Shown: positions 14,362 to 27,590, counted from the first letter of the stretch. The stretch is 64,000 nucleotides of DNA from Membranipora membranacea (GCA_914767715.1 OU612068.1:13578001-13642000); one strand, 5' to 3'. The notes: generated by a model from the letters alone, not told the origin. Made by a program: numbers and translations.

Positions 14362-14654
14362 TAGGGTTTGAAACTCAGTTATAAGTGGCGTTTGTCACAT
14401 TAAAACTGTACACTGCTAATCTCTATTATTGAACATCCCAGTAGAACCATAGGACAAAACAACAATTTAGATTATAAGCAAACAATCAGTAGGGAGTACA
14501 CTTTTCTAATTATAACATCAGAGAGTCTTGAAAAGGACCAGGCAATTCTCTATCATACTCTAATTTGCCAGCACTATATTACATTTTCACTTTGCTTATC
14601 ATTTACCACAGGCACTGCTATATTTTACTGATTTTTTTTATCGCATCATTATCA

Positions 14655-16134
14655 CTCTGTGCCTCATAGCTCCTCAGGTACATGCAAACTTCGACTGGCT
14701 CATTCATTCTCAACTTAATCACCATCTTATCCAACCATCCCGCTCTTTCCTCGTACAATCTAAGAATGCTGATCCAGTCAACCAGCCTGCCATTTTACAT
14801 GACCCAGATTATCACCCTCAGCAGCTCAATGCTGAACAGAGACGTGTGTATGATCATGTACATGCCCATACTATCAACCCTCAGGCTGACCCCTTGGCTA
14901 TGCTCGTTCTTGGTACTGCGGGTACAGGTAAATCATACCTCATTTACTGCCTACATCAACTTCTCGGCCAATCAGTCACACTCTTAGCACCGACTGGTGT
15001 TGCTGCTGTAAATATTGGTGGTGCTACTCTACATTCTCACCTACTGTTTCCTAATGTACACAGCTTTGCACAGCTAAGAGGTCCCTCACTGCAAAAACTT
15101 CAAGACAAGTTCCATGCTACTCGTTACGTCATAATAGACGAAGTCTCCATGATTGGCTGTAGCATGCTAAATGCCATCAACAAACGGCTGCAGCAAGCCT
15201 TTCCAGAATCATCGGCGATTTCGGCCAGCTTCCACCTGTTGGTGACAGTCGCCTTTTCTATCCCAATGCAGCAAGCCCAAAGGCTGTCTTAGGAAATTTG
15301 GCCTACCAAAACATTCGGAGGTTTTTTTTTTTGACAGAATGTGTTAGGCAGGCCAATGACCATGGGTTCAGGGACTTGTTGCTCAGGCTCAGAGACGGGA
15401 TCAGTACCCGCAATGATTATGATCTTCTAGCTACTCGCTTTCAAGGTGTGGCTGATGAAGCCAACTTCCAACAGTCTGTAAGACTCTTTCCAAAGCGCCA
15501 GTCAGTTGCAGAGTACAATGCCGAGAGACTTCTGCTACTTGGCAGCCCTATTGCTACTTTTGAAAGTGCCCACAACATGAACCAAGCCAAAAATGCTCAA
15601 AGTGATGATGCTGGTGGCCTTGAACGCTGGCTATCGCTTGCTGAAGGGGCAAGTATTATGCTTCGCTCCAACCTCTGGGTACAGAAAGGCCTAGTCAATG
15701 GCACTGTGGGCACTGTCACCCACATTATATTCAACCGTGAAGGGCCACCTGCACTACCAGCCGTTGTCATTTGTACCTTCCCAAGTTATACCGGCCCTTC
15801 TTTCCTCCCTCATGTTCCAGGTAGCTTTCCAGTAACTCCAATCACACGCACCTGGACATCAGGCGTTAACACTCTGAGTAGGACGGGCTTCCCATTATCA
15901 TTGAGCTGGGCACTGACAATTCATAAATGCCAGGGTCTCACCTTGCAGCAGGCTTACATTGACATTGGGGACCGCGACACAAGCGTGGGTCTTTCTTTCG
16001 TCGCCCTTTCAAGAGCAAGATCATTACAGCATCTCCTTCTGACACCATTTCCTTTTGACCGGATTTCACACTTGGCTGACTTGCCAAGTATGGTCCAAAG
16101 GAAAAATGAAGAGCGGCGCTTACAACGCCAGTAA
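14655..16134 (+). pseudogene. frameshifted Pif1-like (Helitron-type) DNA helicase
   Basis: Two frames together encode a Pif1-family superfamily-1 helicase. The first frame is open from about 14,655 to about 15,209. It contains LNAEQRRVYDHV, Walker A GTAGTGKS, an APTG motif and Walker B IIDEVSMIG. The second frame, from 15,214 to the stop at 16,132-16,134, contains motif III GDFGQLPPVGD, motif V ALTIHKCQGLTL and motif VI FVALSRARS. The change of frame falls exactly between motifs II and III. The family normally has roughly 15 more residues there, so a small deletion is the likely cause. There are no introns. Such helicases in animals usually derive from Helitron rolling-circle transposons. I saw no Rep nuclease domain upstream, so the copy looks 5'-truncated as well as broken. 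The C-terminus (to ERRLQRQ) looks natural. Confidence 0.85.
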
Positions 16135-16975
16135 AGCGACAATGTACATTGTTTCATAATTTTTTAACTTTCTCTCTACTAATACGGTTTTAAAGCTGTT
16201 TTTAGATTAATCTTCAGATTTTATCACAGGCGATATTTTTACTACGTTTCTATAACTTTTTATACAAAAAAAATCAAACAACAAAAAAACAACAAACTCA
16301 GCCTGAGACGGTCCCAAGCCCGGTTGCATGAATGAGGAGGGGTTGTTACAATTGTCATCAAACGTCAACGTAATTTCATATCTTTTGCAGTTATACAAAT
16401 GTCTTACATTACTCTGACAAATTAACTAATTCAACTACATTGATCTGAACAGCTATGCGTCTTTTCGGTGGGGTCTCTGATCGTATCAGTTCTAGTATAT
16501 ATATACTTTATTATTGCCGATCAAAGTCAATGGCAAATAAAGACCATGCATAAATAAATAAATAAAAACAAAGCAGTCAGGTGTATTTATGAACAATTTC
16601 ATTGTCTATAAATGCTGTCCTATTTATAGAACGGTGATTTCGGGCTTCCAAAAATATTTTACCAAAATTGTGTCACATACCAAAATGAGTGATTGGTGAC
16701 TCAGTGCCACAAATTCGATATTGAAGCAACTTTAAATAAAAAAAAGGTTAATCTAGCATTCTTGTTCAAAAGAAAAAAATCTAATCAAAGACGATGGCAA
16801 CAATTCTGTGCAGGTGATGTTTATTGGCTTTGACCGAAGGTTTACAGCCTTGTCTGTCATTAACACTGGAAGTAGCATAAACATGTAAATACTCTACGTA
16901 TTTATATGTTTATGGGAAGTAGCTTTTAAACTTAAACTTGTTAGCGCTACGACATGCTTCGATTGTAATTATGTG

Positions 16976-17208
16976 TCAGATACATAGATATATAAACAGT
17001 ATAGATAGGTCATTGTGTGCTCCTGTCTATCCAATAATATGATAGTTAGGTCTAGGAATATAAGCAATCTAGATTATAAACCAACTGGCAGTTACGCTAT
17101 GCGTAAAGTGACACTGCGGGTGGCACAGTGACGATGTGGGTGGGGACATAATGCAAAGTTACTGAAGCACAATGTCCTATCTATACTGATTTTATATCTA
17201 TGGTCTGA
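16976..17208. mobile_element. MITE-like element with about 41-bp imperfect terminal inverted repeats
   Basis: The left end (16,976-17,017) begins TCAGATACATAGATAT and contains CAGTATAGATAGG. The right end (17,168-17,208) is its reverse complement with few mismatches, containing CCTATCTATACTG and ending TCTGA. The total is 233 bp with no open frame. A related single arm occurs near 24,573-24,605. I could not identify a clear target-site duplication. Confidence 0.6.
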
Positions 17209-17744
17209 TAGCACCATGTGCAATCTATCCTTTATGTGAGGGTGTGTGTTTGTGTTTCTTCCTCAAACAAGCCACGACCAGTTCTATCTTGTATGACGTT
17301 ATTGATCTCCTAATGATCGATGCCTTCGCCGAGGGTTGACTCAAATATAATTCTCGTCCTCTACCGCACACTGCTGCTGTACGTGTACAACTATCTCCTA
17401 TGTAACTTCCAAGACAGCTTCAAACTCTATCTATGCTGTATGACTGATAGTGCAAAATGTTGACACCAACCCAATAAAAACTGAAGGGAATCGGACCGCA
17501 AGCAAGTCACCTTGCCTTTCCCCATAAAGGACAATATGTCCTGGTACCCACACATCTTAGTGACAATCTCAAGTTGAGACTGTGTCAGCAAGCTGCTTAT
17601 TTTTCAGTGACCCCTGCAGGATTTAATGACTCTTTAGAGACTTAGATGCTAAAGATTCCCTTCAGTGAAAAACTCACTTCCATTTATAGTCTCAATACCC
17701 TGTAATACTGTGTGAGAAACGGTTTTTTTTATTCTGGTATCAGT

Positions 17745-17890
17745 ATGGGACTGTACGAACTGTATACTAATGTGGCACAAGAGCATTTAAGGTGGGATGC
17801 CCTTCCTGACTCTACCATGATCTGCAGGGAATCGAAAACGGGACCTCTTGAATGGAAAACCGATGACCTATCCATTGCTTCGCGGCCACT
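17745..17890 (-). repeat. tRNA-derived SINE fragment
   Basis: Read on the minus strand, the element starts with an A-box-like AATGGATAGG and has a B-box-like TTTTCGATTCCC. It continues into AGTCAGGAAGGGCATCC, a phrase I associate with many invertebrate short and long retroposon tails. It is a fragment, not a functional tRNA. Confidence 0.5.
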
Positions 17891-18741
17891 CCGTTTTATT
17901 CCCTATAGTGATTTCCCCCCTAACTCTCTGAGGACACTCTCAAGCTGACTACCAGGTACCAATTCACAAACAACTGGTGCTTCAAAGTCACAAGCAGAGC
18001 AGCGTTTCCCCATTTACTGTTTTGTTTGAAGCTGTCACCATCCTCACTTCTCGTATCTCCGTATGATATCACACATTCCTATGTACCGCTAGGCTTGTCT
18101 GGCTCCCGATTTACCACATACAATTCATCTAACCCCAACACTGGTATTAGATTCTGAGGCCAACTGACCAAACCATTTGACATTAGCTTTGTAACGCGAC
18201 ATGACAAGGCTAATATGACATGTCATCAGGAGATTATTCCCTACCTCCAAAGATACCGTTACTCCACACTAGAACAGAAAAAGTTTTACATCAGTTCAAC
18301 ACATTATTTGAGGTATTAACCTCTGCCAGGACGATGACATGCGCAACGAGTATCTTCTAATAACAACTTATCTGAACGTTGGCTGGTAATTAGCCCAATC
18401 TTATGAGATCTTGAAATTCCAAGAGGAAGTTAGGAGAATTGTGCTGAGTATCTGTCTGTCACAAATTAGAAAAGAGGTAGTAATTATTTAGCGAGTCATG
18501 AGTTGTATGAATAACATCCTTCATTTGAGACAAAGTAAAGAACAGGCAGGAGCGAATCGTCATTTGCAGAATAGAATGCCCAACTGATAACTCGCAGCTG
18601 AAAGGAATTCACCTGGTAGTCTTTACTTTAATCAACTCAGCTTGCCAATATTTTGATTATTATTGTAATGTTTAAATGTTACATTATCACGATTTGTGTC
18701 ACCTTTCTTATTGTATATTTATTGTTTTTTTTTTTCAGATT

Positions 18742-20708
18742 ATGAAGAAAGTGAATGACTTCATCTGCTTAGCTTTGCTGCCAGTGCTTACCTGTGCTTT
18801 TGTAATGCAAGGTTAGTCAATTTGTAGAATATTTTTTTGTAATATTTATAATGTGGTGAAATGTTGCATGCATGCAACAGTATCAACCGCAATTCGACTT
18901 GAATCCATTTGTGGTTGGAGGATAGTTTAAGCGCTCAAACGGTGTCGGGATAGCTTGTAGTAGCATTTCATTACCAACCACTTTCCCAACCACCACCAAC
19001 CACCAGGTTGGGAAAGTGGTTGATAATGTAATGCTATTACCAGCTATCCCAACATCGATTAATTAAGCGCTGGGGGGAAGGAGTAGTCTTGCAATTAAAG
19101 TTCAATATAAAAATATAATATAATGTATACTTCTCTTAATTATCATTCCATGTTCAAATGACCAAACCCGTCAGAGGTTTTATTTCCAAGATGTCCACTG
19201 TGAATGTATATCTTCAGTGTAAATGATTTGGAAACTAACTCAGCCTAATTGAAAGACCAATATGAAAGAGTTCTAAATGAAACAATGACATTTTGCGTTT
19301 GGTTCAGAATACCACGCTCGTTCTAATTAAAACCCCTTAATCAGCAATTTCATGAATTTTTTAAAGAGATTAATGAACAATTTTCTTGTAAAGAGTGCCA
19401 TAGACTATGATAGTTCTTCTCAAGTGAAAATTTAAAACTTGTATTGCAATTTTATTTCTAAGATTGCCCAGAGGGTTACATAAAGAATGTCTTTACGGAC
19501 ACCTGTCTTCGTCTGGTCCCGATGGCCTTGACCTGGGATAATGCTTCAGCATTCTGTCAGTCTGCTGGTGAAGATCTTGCTGTCTTTGACACTGTTGGGT
19601 CTTCAATATGGTTCGAAAGTGTTCGTCATACTCAGCAATGTAAGTTCATAATCTCCTTGATTGTGGTGTATAGAAAACCCAAGTTCCCAACATAACCTAG
19701 CCTTGGATTCAGGCCAACAATGAGGCGTTGTCTGTATTATTGGCGTTGTTGGATATTGTTTATGTGGTATTATCTACCCGTGTATCACTATTATTGTACC
19801 TTCATCAGTGGACCCATGTGCTCGTGTTTGGTTTTGTTTTGATTGGCTGATGGTTTTTGGTTTGTTATTGTGTGGAGTTATCTGCACACCAAACCTGAGT
19901 AGATAACTCCAAGTTGTTGGACTTAATCCCAGTCTAAATTGAAATTTGACTAGCGAGATATAAAACATAAAAGATATCAGCAAAATTCGGTGCCAGCAAG
20001 GAAGCTGTAATTTGAATCAACCACATAATATTTGAAAAAAGGGTTGTCTTTTAAAAGGATCCTCAGTTTATTTATTGCCACCTCATTTACAGTAACCATC
20101 TAAATTACTACCATTATCCTAGATATGGCCCACATAAAATTATCTATTTATGCTCCAAAAGAGAGCATTCCAGATCATTGTCAACTTACATAATTTTCCA
20201 TCACATCTCATAGCATCTGTTGCCATTCCCACAAAAACATTATGTGTTGAACTGATGTGAAACTTGTTCCGTTTTAGTTTGGAACACTGGGGCTCTTTGG
20301 ATAGGAGGTAGATGGTTTGGCTTCCCGACTTATCAGTCTGACGGCAGTGTTGTGGGGCTAGTGGGCAGCCCTATCTATGTGGCGTATGGGGAACCAGACA
20401 GCCCTAGCGTCGATACAGGGTTATGTGAGATCTCATATGGTCAAGCGAAAAGTGAGGATGGTTACAGCTTCAAACAAAACGACAAATGGGGAAGCGCTGC
20501 TTGTGATTTGGAAAGAGGATTTGTTTGTGAATTGGTTCCTGATAGTAAGCTCGAGAATGGCCCTAGAGTATTAAGGTTGAAGTCACTTGAGAGAATCGCT
20601 GATGATATACCAATCAGCAGGGCTGCAAACTCTACTTGTTTAAGAGTTGATCTGTTCTTTTCCGTATTATTCTTTCTTCTTATCAGCTTTTTTCAAACAG
20701 TATGGTAA
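18742..20708 (+). CDS. C-type lectin domain protein with hydrophobic C-terminal anchor, 3 exons
   Basis: Exons 18742-18811, 19463-19639 and 20278-20708 join in phase to 225 codons. The start lies three bases after an acceptor at 18,738, so a 5' untranslated exon precedes it. Residues 1-20 form a signal peptide (CLALLPVLTCAF core). A C-type lectin domain follows: CPEGYIKNVFTDTCLRL, WDNASAFCQSAGEDLAVF, ALWIGGRW, the Ca-site-like GEPD, and the closing WGSAACDLERGFVCE. EPD in place of EPN, and WGS in place of WND, leave sugar specificity uncertain. The last about 20 residues are strongly hydrophobic (VLFFLLISFF) and end at the stop, which suggests a GPI-anchor signal or terminal membrane anchor. 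The likely role is cell-surface recognition or adhesion. A poly(A) signal AATAAA lies at 21,061-21,066. Confidence 0.82.
18930..19071. repeat. long imperfect inverted repeat (foldback) in lectin intron 1
   Basis: The left arm is 18,930-18,991 and the right arm 19,006-19,071. After reverse-complementing, the arms share AGCGCT, GGGATAGCT, TAGCATT and an uninterrupted run AACCACTTTCCCAACC at the loop end. A 14-base CCA-rich loop separates them. It could be a miniature foldback element or a transcribed hairpin, since it sits in the first intron of the lectin gene on the sense strand. Confidence 0.75.
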
Positions 20709-23700
20709 TCTGCCCTTTTTAAGTTTGAACTCATACCTATTTTTTGTAATCTCCATTTCCAATGTGTTTCTCACTAGCTAAATAACTAAACCAGAAAAAG
20801 ACAGTGTCACCTCAGCTCTCAACTCAACCTGAAAACTGGCTTTGTTGCTGATGACTCTGACACAATGTAGTCATAATCAATGATTTTCCTTCATAATATA
20901 CTTTGTTAACGCCACACCATGATGCTTTAATGCAAAATGTGATTTGGTTGGGACAAATGTTTTGAAATGTTATTAATTATGTAAAACTATATAAGATATA
21001 TATCTATATATATGAGAGCTATTCTTTTTCACCTTTATTGTCAGATCACACTGCAACAACAATAAAGAGACATGGGTAAATACGACTCATTTATATATTG
21101 TCTATACAATTGTTGACCAAATAAAATATCACTGTTTTTGTTCATAGGTATGATATGACTTCAGATATATAGCCTATACCCCAAAGCCCTTAATTTTAGG
21201 GTATTATCACAAAGTCACCACAATTGAATATATTAAGGAAACCTATCATTTTGAAAGGTGTTTTATTTTTTTTATTTCTGTTTTGTTTTTTATGGCTCTC
21301 TGTGAAAAAAAACCACTCGACTACACGATCATTGAGGGCATGAAATAGTTTAAAGAAAATATCAATGTCGAGAAATGTGTTCAATTAGTATAACAAATAA
21401 AATAAACTGTGCAAAATTCATTCTTGTGCGTAGGCACCACATCACCAAGTTTCAACTCTGGCAACATTACCAACAAGCTTTTACCTTAACCTCATAGCGA
21501 AATAGTAGGGCTTGGCAGCAGACCATGTTAAGGGGAATGGGGGTGAATTAAGCATTTATAAGCAAGCCAGTTGGCTTACCCTCAAAATGCTAACGTGTCC
21601 TAGAACCAACAGAACTTTTACTTTGTCTCTACATCTGATACCAGCAAGCCTCCTCTGGGAAATGCGGGGTTGAAGCAACTGAATAGTTCTTATGTGGAAT
21701 AAAATCTAATCCGTCACATATGAACTACTGCATATTGCTGATTTTAGTACATTACGAACTGTTCCATTTCAAACTATCACTGTGTTTTCCATGATCTTCA
21801 AACCATGGATTGTAATAAGGAGACCCGAGATCAATTCCTATCTGTGGCAGGATTTTTTAAGGTCACCGCGCTCCATCACTGATCATGGAAACATGCACAA
21901 TTTCTTAGGTGACAACCCAGCGCGAAGTTTTTGAATTAGGAAAGGAGTCTATTTTTGATTAGATCAAGTTTAATCCAATTGCCTGCATTCCAGTTGCTCC
22001 CTTCCACTGGTCAGGCCCCGACGTGACTAGTGGACCAGGAGCGACTCGGAATATAGGCAAATGAACCAAACTTGGTCTAATTTTTGATACTCGGGTTTTC
22101 CTTCCCATGATGCCTTGCAATCTGACTGCCACTTTACTGTGTGCTCTATCATAAAACAAAGAAAGCCTAAGACACACTTGTGTTGTAATGCATGAAAAAC
22201 TTGTGGCCTTAGTCTAGAGACTGGACCATTGCTTATCACGGCAGCAGTCAATTGTAAAATGATTAGTTGAAGCAGCAAATACTTTTCAATGATCAAAGAG
22301 TCTCAAAAGAAGACAGCAAGAAATCAAAAATTGCATTTAAAACCCCCTGTTGTCGTTTGGTTTTTTATAAAGAGGTAATCAGTGGAAAATTTGGAATTGG
22401 AAAGTATACAGGGTGCTGGGATTAGAACACTCAATTAAGAAATTTTCAAACCCTTCTTTTCAGTATCAATTGTCTGGCAGTGAATAGTAAGCAAGCTAGC
22501 TTATATTGTGATATCTGAAGAATGTTTGACATTTTAACCAGTCCAGTCACCATTGAATGTACATGTAGCTTGCCAGCGACCAATGTCCTCAGCTTTATCA
22601 ATCTCAATCCCATGTATCATAAAATGTTGTCAGTCTCAAATAGCTCTCTATGGTTACATCGCGCGAAGCCGACTCGGCTCGACTCGGTACTGGTGTGAGC
22701 CTGCTGGCTTGACTTGACTTGACTTGAGCTTCTTGACTTGACTTGAGCTTTTTCAAATTTTGCCAATCACTACTACCAACTATTTTGAGTCATTCTATGT
22801 CTACCAATTTTTAGCAAAGCTAACTACAATAATCTCGAAGGAAAGTTATATACCATATTTTGCATTTAACCTCTACAATTGAGTATGGAACCCTGTCATA
22901 TTGAAAGATGTTTTTATTTTGGCTCTTTCTGTATTGGTTTTTGTCTTTTTGGCTCGTTTTGGAAAATATCATACTTTATAATGAACATGCTTATAAAATA
23001 ACATACTTTATAGTCATTGACCACAAGGCCTTTTACATGGCTGCTAGGCCTGAAACCAGCAAGGATGATCCTGGTTAATGCCGTCAAAGCGACTGATTAG
23101 TTTTTAAATTGAATCCAACCTATCCATCAAATACAAACTCCTGCGCGCAGACTCTTGTTGCATATTGTATTACATTTCATTATCAACTGTCCCAGTTCAC
23201 ACCAACACAGCAGGGTTGGAATTCTGTAGTACTATGCCGTGCTGATCGGCTTTTGGAACCTTGGATAAATCGGGCGAGCCAGGCTCAGATTTTTGTTTGC
23301 AACCAATGATATCTTCTATACAAGCAAAATCCGCCGAGAAAATCTGACGGTAAAAAATTTGCAGGTCAATGCAGCATAAAACTCTACCACCATTTTATTA
23401 TTCCTGCTACATTCTAAACTGTTACTCTGGGACTCAAACAGCGGATTGAAAGTCATAACTCCCAAAATTTGTCCTCAGTATAGTAGTGTATTTGTGACAC
23501 ATTGCCACCCTAGGTTGGGGGTTATGAAGTGTGAGCCTCTTTGGTCTTACAACATGAGTAACTTGAATTTTCGCCCTGGGATACAAAGATTTTCATAGTT
23601 TGTAAACAGTCAACAATACATAATATTCATGCATATCAGTCTGGTTGCAGTGGGTCGAATCACCTTTGATCAATAATTGAAGTAAATATATTAAATTATT

Positions 23701-24008
23701 TATTAGGTTAATGGCTGAACAGTGAACAAGGGATCTGATCAAAAACTTAATTACAATACATTGAATTTTAATGAGTTTGTGCCATTTTGTTTGTGTTTCA
23801 TGACTTTATTTTCACACCCACTCCAATTTGGAAAAATATAAAATGAATATTGAATGAATATTGAATATAAACACTATGCTATTTCCATAAAATATTGAAA
23901 AGGGTGTAATTAATAACTGGTTTTCATTATGCGGATGGCATCACCAGTCGAAAAAAATTACAGCAGGTCAAAGTCAGCCCTTCTAACAGAGCTATTATTA
24001 TAATAAAA
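20709..24008. other. lectin 3' region then intergenic, no further gene seen
   Basis: Apart from the AATAAA at 21,061-21,066, I find no supported exon. A short degenerate repeat based on CTTGA occurs near 22,705-22,750. Minus-strand open frames around 21,959-22,296 show no family signature or splice partners. Confidence 0.5.
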
Positions 24009-26895
24009 ATGACTGCTTCGAAATATTCTGGATATCTGGTCGGGCTTTTGATGTACCAAGTCAGTGCAGCAGTAAAGGTAATCTATAACCAATATCAAAA
24101 TTGAATTTAACATTTGGTTTAGTTTATTTAACTATTCCTTCAACCATACAGTGGCATTTTTTCTCTTTTTCCCCCCAAATTTTACCTTACTTTCTTTGGC
24201 ACTTTATTGTAATCATCCGTTCAGGATGTTATTGTCTGCCAAATAAAATAGTGAATATTAAACCGATCACTGCATTATTGAGAGTTTCACACAGCTTGAA
24301 TCCAATTTATTTATGGTTGTTATGCTTTTCCGGACCTTATCGTATATCATTCATTGGCCAATTTAACAATTAACTTGCTAAGTGTGTCGGATTGTGTGAA
24401 ATGGGTATTGTCACCTGTGGGTAGGTTTTGAATGTGAAAAGCGTGGTAATCAGGGATCTCAAACAGTTATTGAATTTTTTGTTTTCTTTTGTTCTTGTGA
24501 AATCATGAAAAACATTTGTAAAGATGTATTAATCAAATTTTCATGTCTCTTGAAGCGTTTGGTCTTTCTATCTCAGATATATACAACAGTATAGATAGGA
24601 CTCCCTTTTCATATCTATTGTCTATCTCCATATATGCGAAGGACATAACGCCGCATTCATGACGATTCCTTCCAGCTTACATTTCCTAAATACATATCTT
24701 CATGAATAAGTTTTAATACAGACATATGAAGGTTTTACAAGACCATCAACATTAGTTTCTTGTGCATATGAAAGTAGTACCAAAGTAACCTGTCATCGTT
24801 TATAAGTTCCTTTAATCAGTTGGCAATGTATATATATATATCGTTGTTCAATTCATGTTGTTGTATATGTATTCTCAGATGGGGACGTTTCCAATTGACA
24901 AGATAAATTGTGTGTCGGAAGTCAATAGTACGCGGTCAGAGGTAGCCTCACTTACTATATGCGCCAATCTGTGTCTGAGTAGCGCCACGTGTATGGCTGT
25001 CACTTATCGTCAGCAGTATGAGCAATGCTTGTCATCAGACAGCGTTGCGGTTAGCCCCTGTGGTGGTCTGGATGAGGGTGATGGAACGATAGCCGCACTC
25101 TTCTATCAGCGTAAGTTCTGAATTGAAATAGTCCTCTTTTCCTGTTTCCAGGTAATTGATTGATACGTTAGTTCAAAATTCAAATGTGATAATATTATCT
25201 GTGTTTTTACAATGATTCTCATCAATTCTGAGTTTGTACTACTGTTGACTGCCCACTGTCATCTGTACGCTGACTACTCTCTACTTATATACATAACCGT
25301 TTATTTGTAAACAGATAAATGTGAAACAATGTGGAACAATCCAGTGGCCCCTCTTTGTTTCCTATTGAATCAGATTGTATCTCATGGCAGAGATAGTCGG
25401 TATCAATGCTGTTCAAATGGTAACAGAGGTCACAAAACAACACGGGCAGTGAGGACAACTCCTTTGTCGATCTCCAAACAGTCCAGACTGAGTTTTTCCT
25501 TGGTTTCCGAACATCTAATTTTGCACATAGGCCTCTAAGTTCAAAGTATTTTTTCTTTTATGTGATAGAAAAACTTGGGGATTCCTGTGATGTAGACAAC
25601 AATCACACAGCGTGTTTGGGGATCGTCAACAGCTTGTGTAATCCTTTAAGCAGAGTCTGTGAATGTTCTGATTATATGGTACAAACTGCGGGTGGCGTAT
25701 GTGTGCCCTCAGTGGCCTGTCCACAAGGGTTTCGGCTTAACACAACAACTGGCACCTGCCAATCAGGTAGGGGATAATTTTTTTTTGTGTGCATACATCA
25801 TTGCTTCTTGCAAAAAACTAAAATGGTCATTGACAAATGTTTTGCTACAGGGTATTAATTTGCTTTGTTAGGTTATATCATGATGGTGTATATATATAAA
25901 TTCTTTTGGAGTTGCCCTCCATCACAGCCGTATCTTATACATTCAAACACTGTAAACGTACAAGAGCAAAACTTTATTGAGGTTCACAGCAGCAAAGTGG
26001 ATGAAATATACAATTATCAATTGACTTTATTTTCTTGCATGCGGATGTCAAGGTCATAACCATGAATTTTTAACGCATCCATTCATTGTCATTGAGTTGT
26101 GTGACTTGTAGCGCTCCAAAGTCCAAACACATATCATTGTATGCTTCTTAGTATGTCAACGACTCTCCTACTGCGATGAGACTGCTGAGGTGTATTATGA
26201 GTTCATTGATGAGGAGTTGAGCTGGCCTGAAGCTTTTGAAGACTGTCAGAATAGGGGGGCACAACTCCCCTCATTTCAAACACTTGAAAAACTCAACACT
26301 TTTAATGATATGCGATCTGATCAAAGCAATCCAAGCTATGGTAAGGATGTTATTGATGTTTGAAAGCATTGTCTTGCATTGATGTCTTAGCATATTTCTT
26401 GTATCTCATCTATTGCAGAGAAATTATTTTGCGAGTGATCAATGTAGCCAATGTGCTGGCTCTGATTGGCTAGTGGTGGGACAACAGCCAATGACATCAG
26501 GGCAATGATCAATGCTGACAATTTGCCCAAAGTATTTTGTAAAAGCTGTTGACTCTTACAGCAAAATCCATAACAGCATATTAGTTGAGCTAAATTGAGA
26601 AGCTGTGCAAATAATGTTTCGAAAAATGATCCAATAACATTAATAAATTATTGTAGTAACAGACCTCTTATGGATTGGTTTGAAGGACTATGCAACGTCA
26701 GCGCCATATGACTGGAGATGGATGGATAACTCTACTCTTAATTACACAACCGCCTGGACAGCTGGTAAACCTGATCATCATTTCTCCTTTCAATACGAGT
26801 ATTGCGTTATGATCAGAAGAGCAAGCAATAATGGGGCATGGAGAGATGATCCTTGTGGTGATAAATCAAGGTTCTGTTGCGAATATTTACTTTAG
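24009..26895 (+). CDS. secreted PAN/apple-like + EGF-like + C-type lectin protein, copy A, 5 exons
   Basis: Exons 24009-24077, 24879-25110, 25569-25766, 26152-26340 and 26657-26895 join in phase to 308 codons. Exon 1 is a signal peptide (SGYLVGLLMYQVSAA core). Exon 2 encodes a cysteine-patterned module (CVSEVNS, CANLCLSSATCMAVTYR, QCLSSD, SPCGG) resembling a PAN/apple domain. Exon 3 encodes an EGF-like module (GDSCDVDNN, CNPLSRVCEC, ACPQGFRLN). Exons 4 and 5 encode a C-type lectin domain (CDETAEVYYEF, WPEAFEDC, LLWIGL, WRWMDNS, GKPD, GAWRDDPC, FCCEYLL). The Ca-binding motif is KPD, not EPN, so sugar binding is uncertain. There is no C-terminal anchor, so secretion is likely. AATAAA is at 27,072-27,077. 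The downstream gene is a tandem paralogue with the same intron phases. Confidence 0.8.
26446..26471. repeat. dispersed 26-bp repeat, copy in lectin A intron 4
   Basis: The segment beginning AGCCAATGTG and ending TGATTGGCT recurs with one mismatch at 45,856-45,881, inside a monooxygenase intron. There it is paired with inverted copies. This makes it part of a dispersed inverted-repeat element. Confidence 0.6.
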
Positions 26896-27590
26896 ATATA
26901 GGAATCCTAAATAGTGTATGGAAGTGTCAATATAAATTACGATCTATGCACAGCATTTAAAAAAAATATGGTTCAAGCTTCTAAGTCCAAACAATGATAA
27001 CGCTTGAATCTCCAATACGTTTTTTTTATCATTGGTGCAATCGGCCCATGTAAAATTGTTTTGTCAATGACAATAAATGATTGAATTATCTCCTCATCCA
27101 AAGAGAGCAGATAACTCAATCACATATGAAGTAGGACCAGGGAGAGTCCCTCCCTGGTAGGACCTAATTGATACTAGCAGAACACACGATGATAATTATC
27201 AGTTTTAATGACAAAAGAGTGCTGACGATTGTTGTTCACAACATATTATTAATTATTGTTTCAATAAAATGACTGATATTGTTTAGACAATTATTTTTCG
27301 CTGTCTTATGGCTACAATTTATTATTACTATTCGATTAATTTCTTTAAACATTTCTGTCTCACATCACATGAGTCATATTATACTGTTTTGTTTTACTGT
27401 TTACATTTTCAAAAAATATAATAAATTAGGGTTTTTATTGTACATGCATATATGCATGAGTTTTTCAAATGATATTAAATTTCGTCGCCTACACACTGAA
27501 GCTCCATTAATAAATAATCATAACTCAAATTATCAGTGGTAGTCAATCACAAGGCAGTTGCATCAGATTAAGGTGTTCAGACGGAAGAAG

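Larger units (their letters stand above)
12130..14654. other. intergenic, repeat-bearing, no gene seen
   Basis: No exon chain is recognisable. The stretch includes two local direct-repeat systems (13,153-13,395 and 14,002-14,361, listed separately) and an AT-rich background. The open frame at 13,692-13,994 has no family signature. Confidence 0.5.
16135..18741. other. intergenic, mobile-element remnants only
   Basis: No coding exon is recognisable. It contains an inverted-repeat element (16,976-17,208) and a minus-strand tRNA-derived SINE-like segment (about 17,745-17,890). The rest shows AT-rich sequence without structure I can name. Confidence 0.5.

Noticed and set aside
25320-25540. Possible additional exon between lectin A exons 2 and 3
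   Set aside because: The phases of the flanking exons close without it, and paralogue B has no equivalent. The open frame lacks cysteine patterning of the family.
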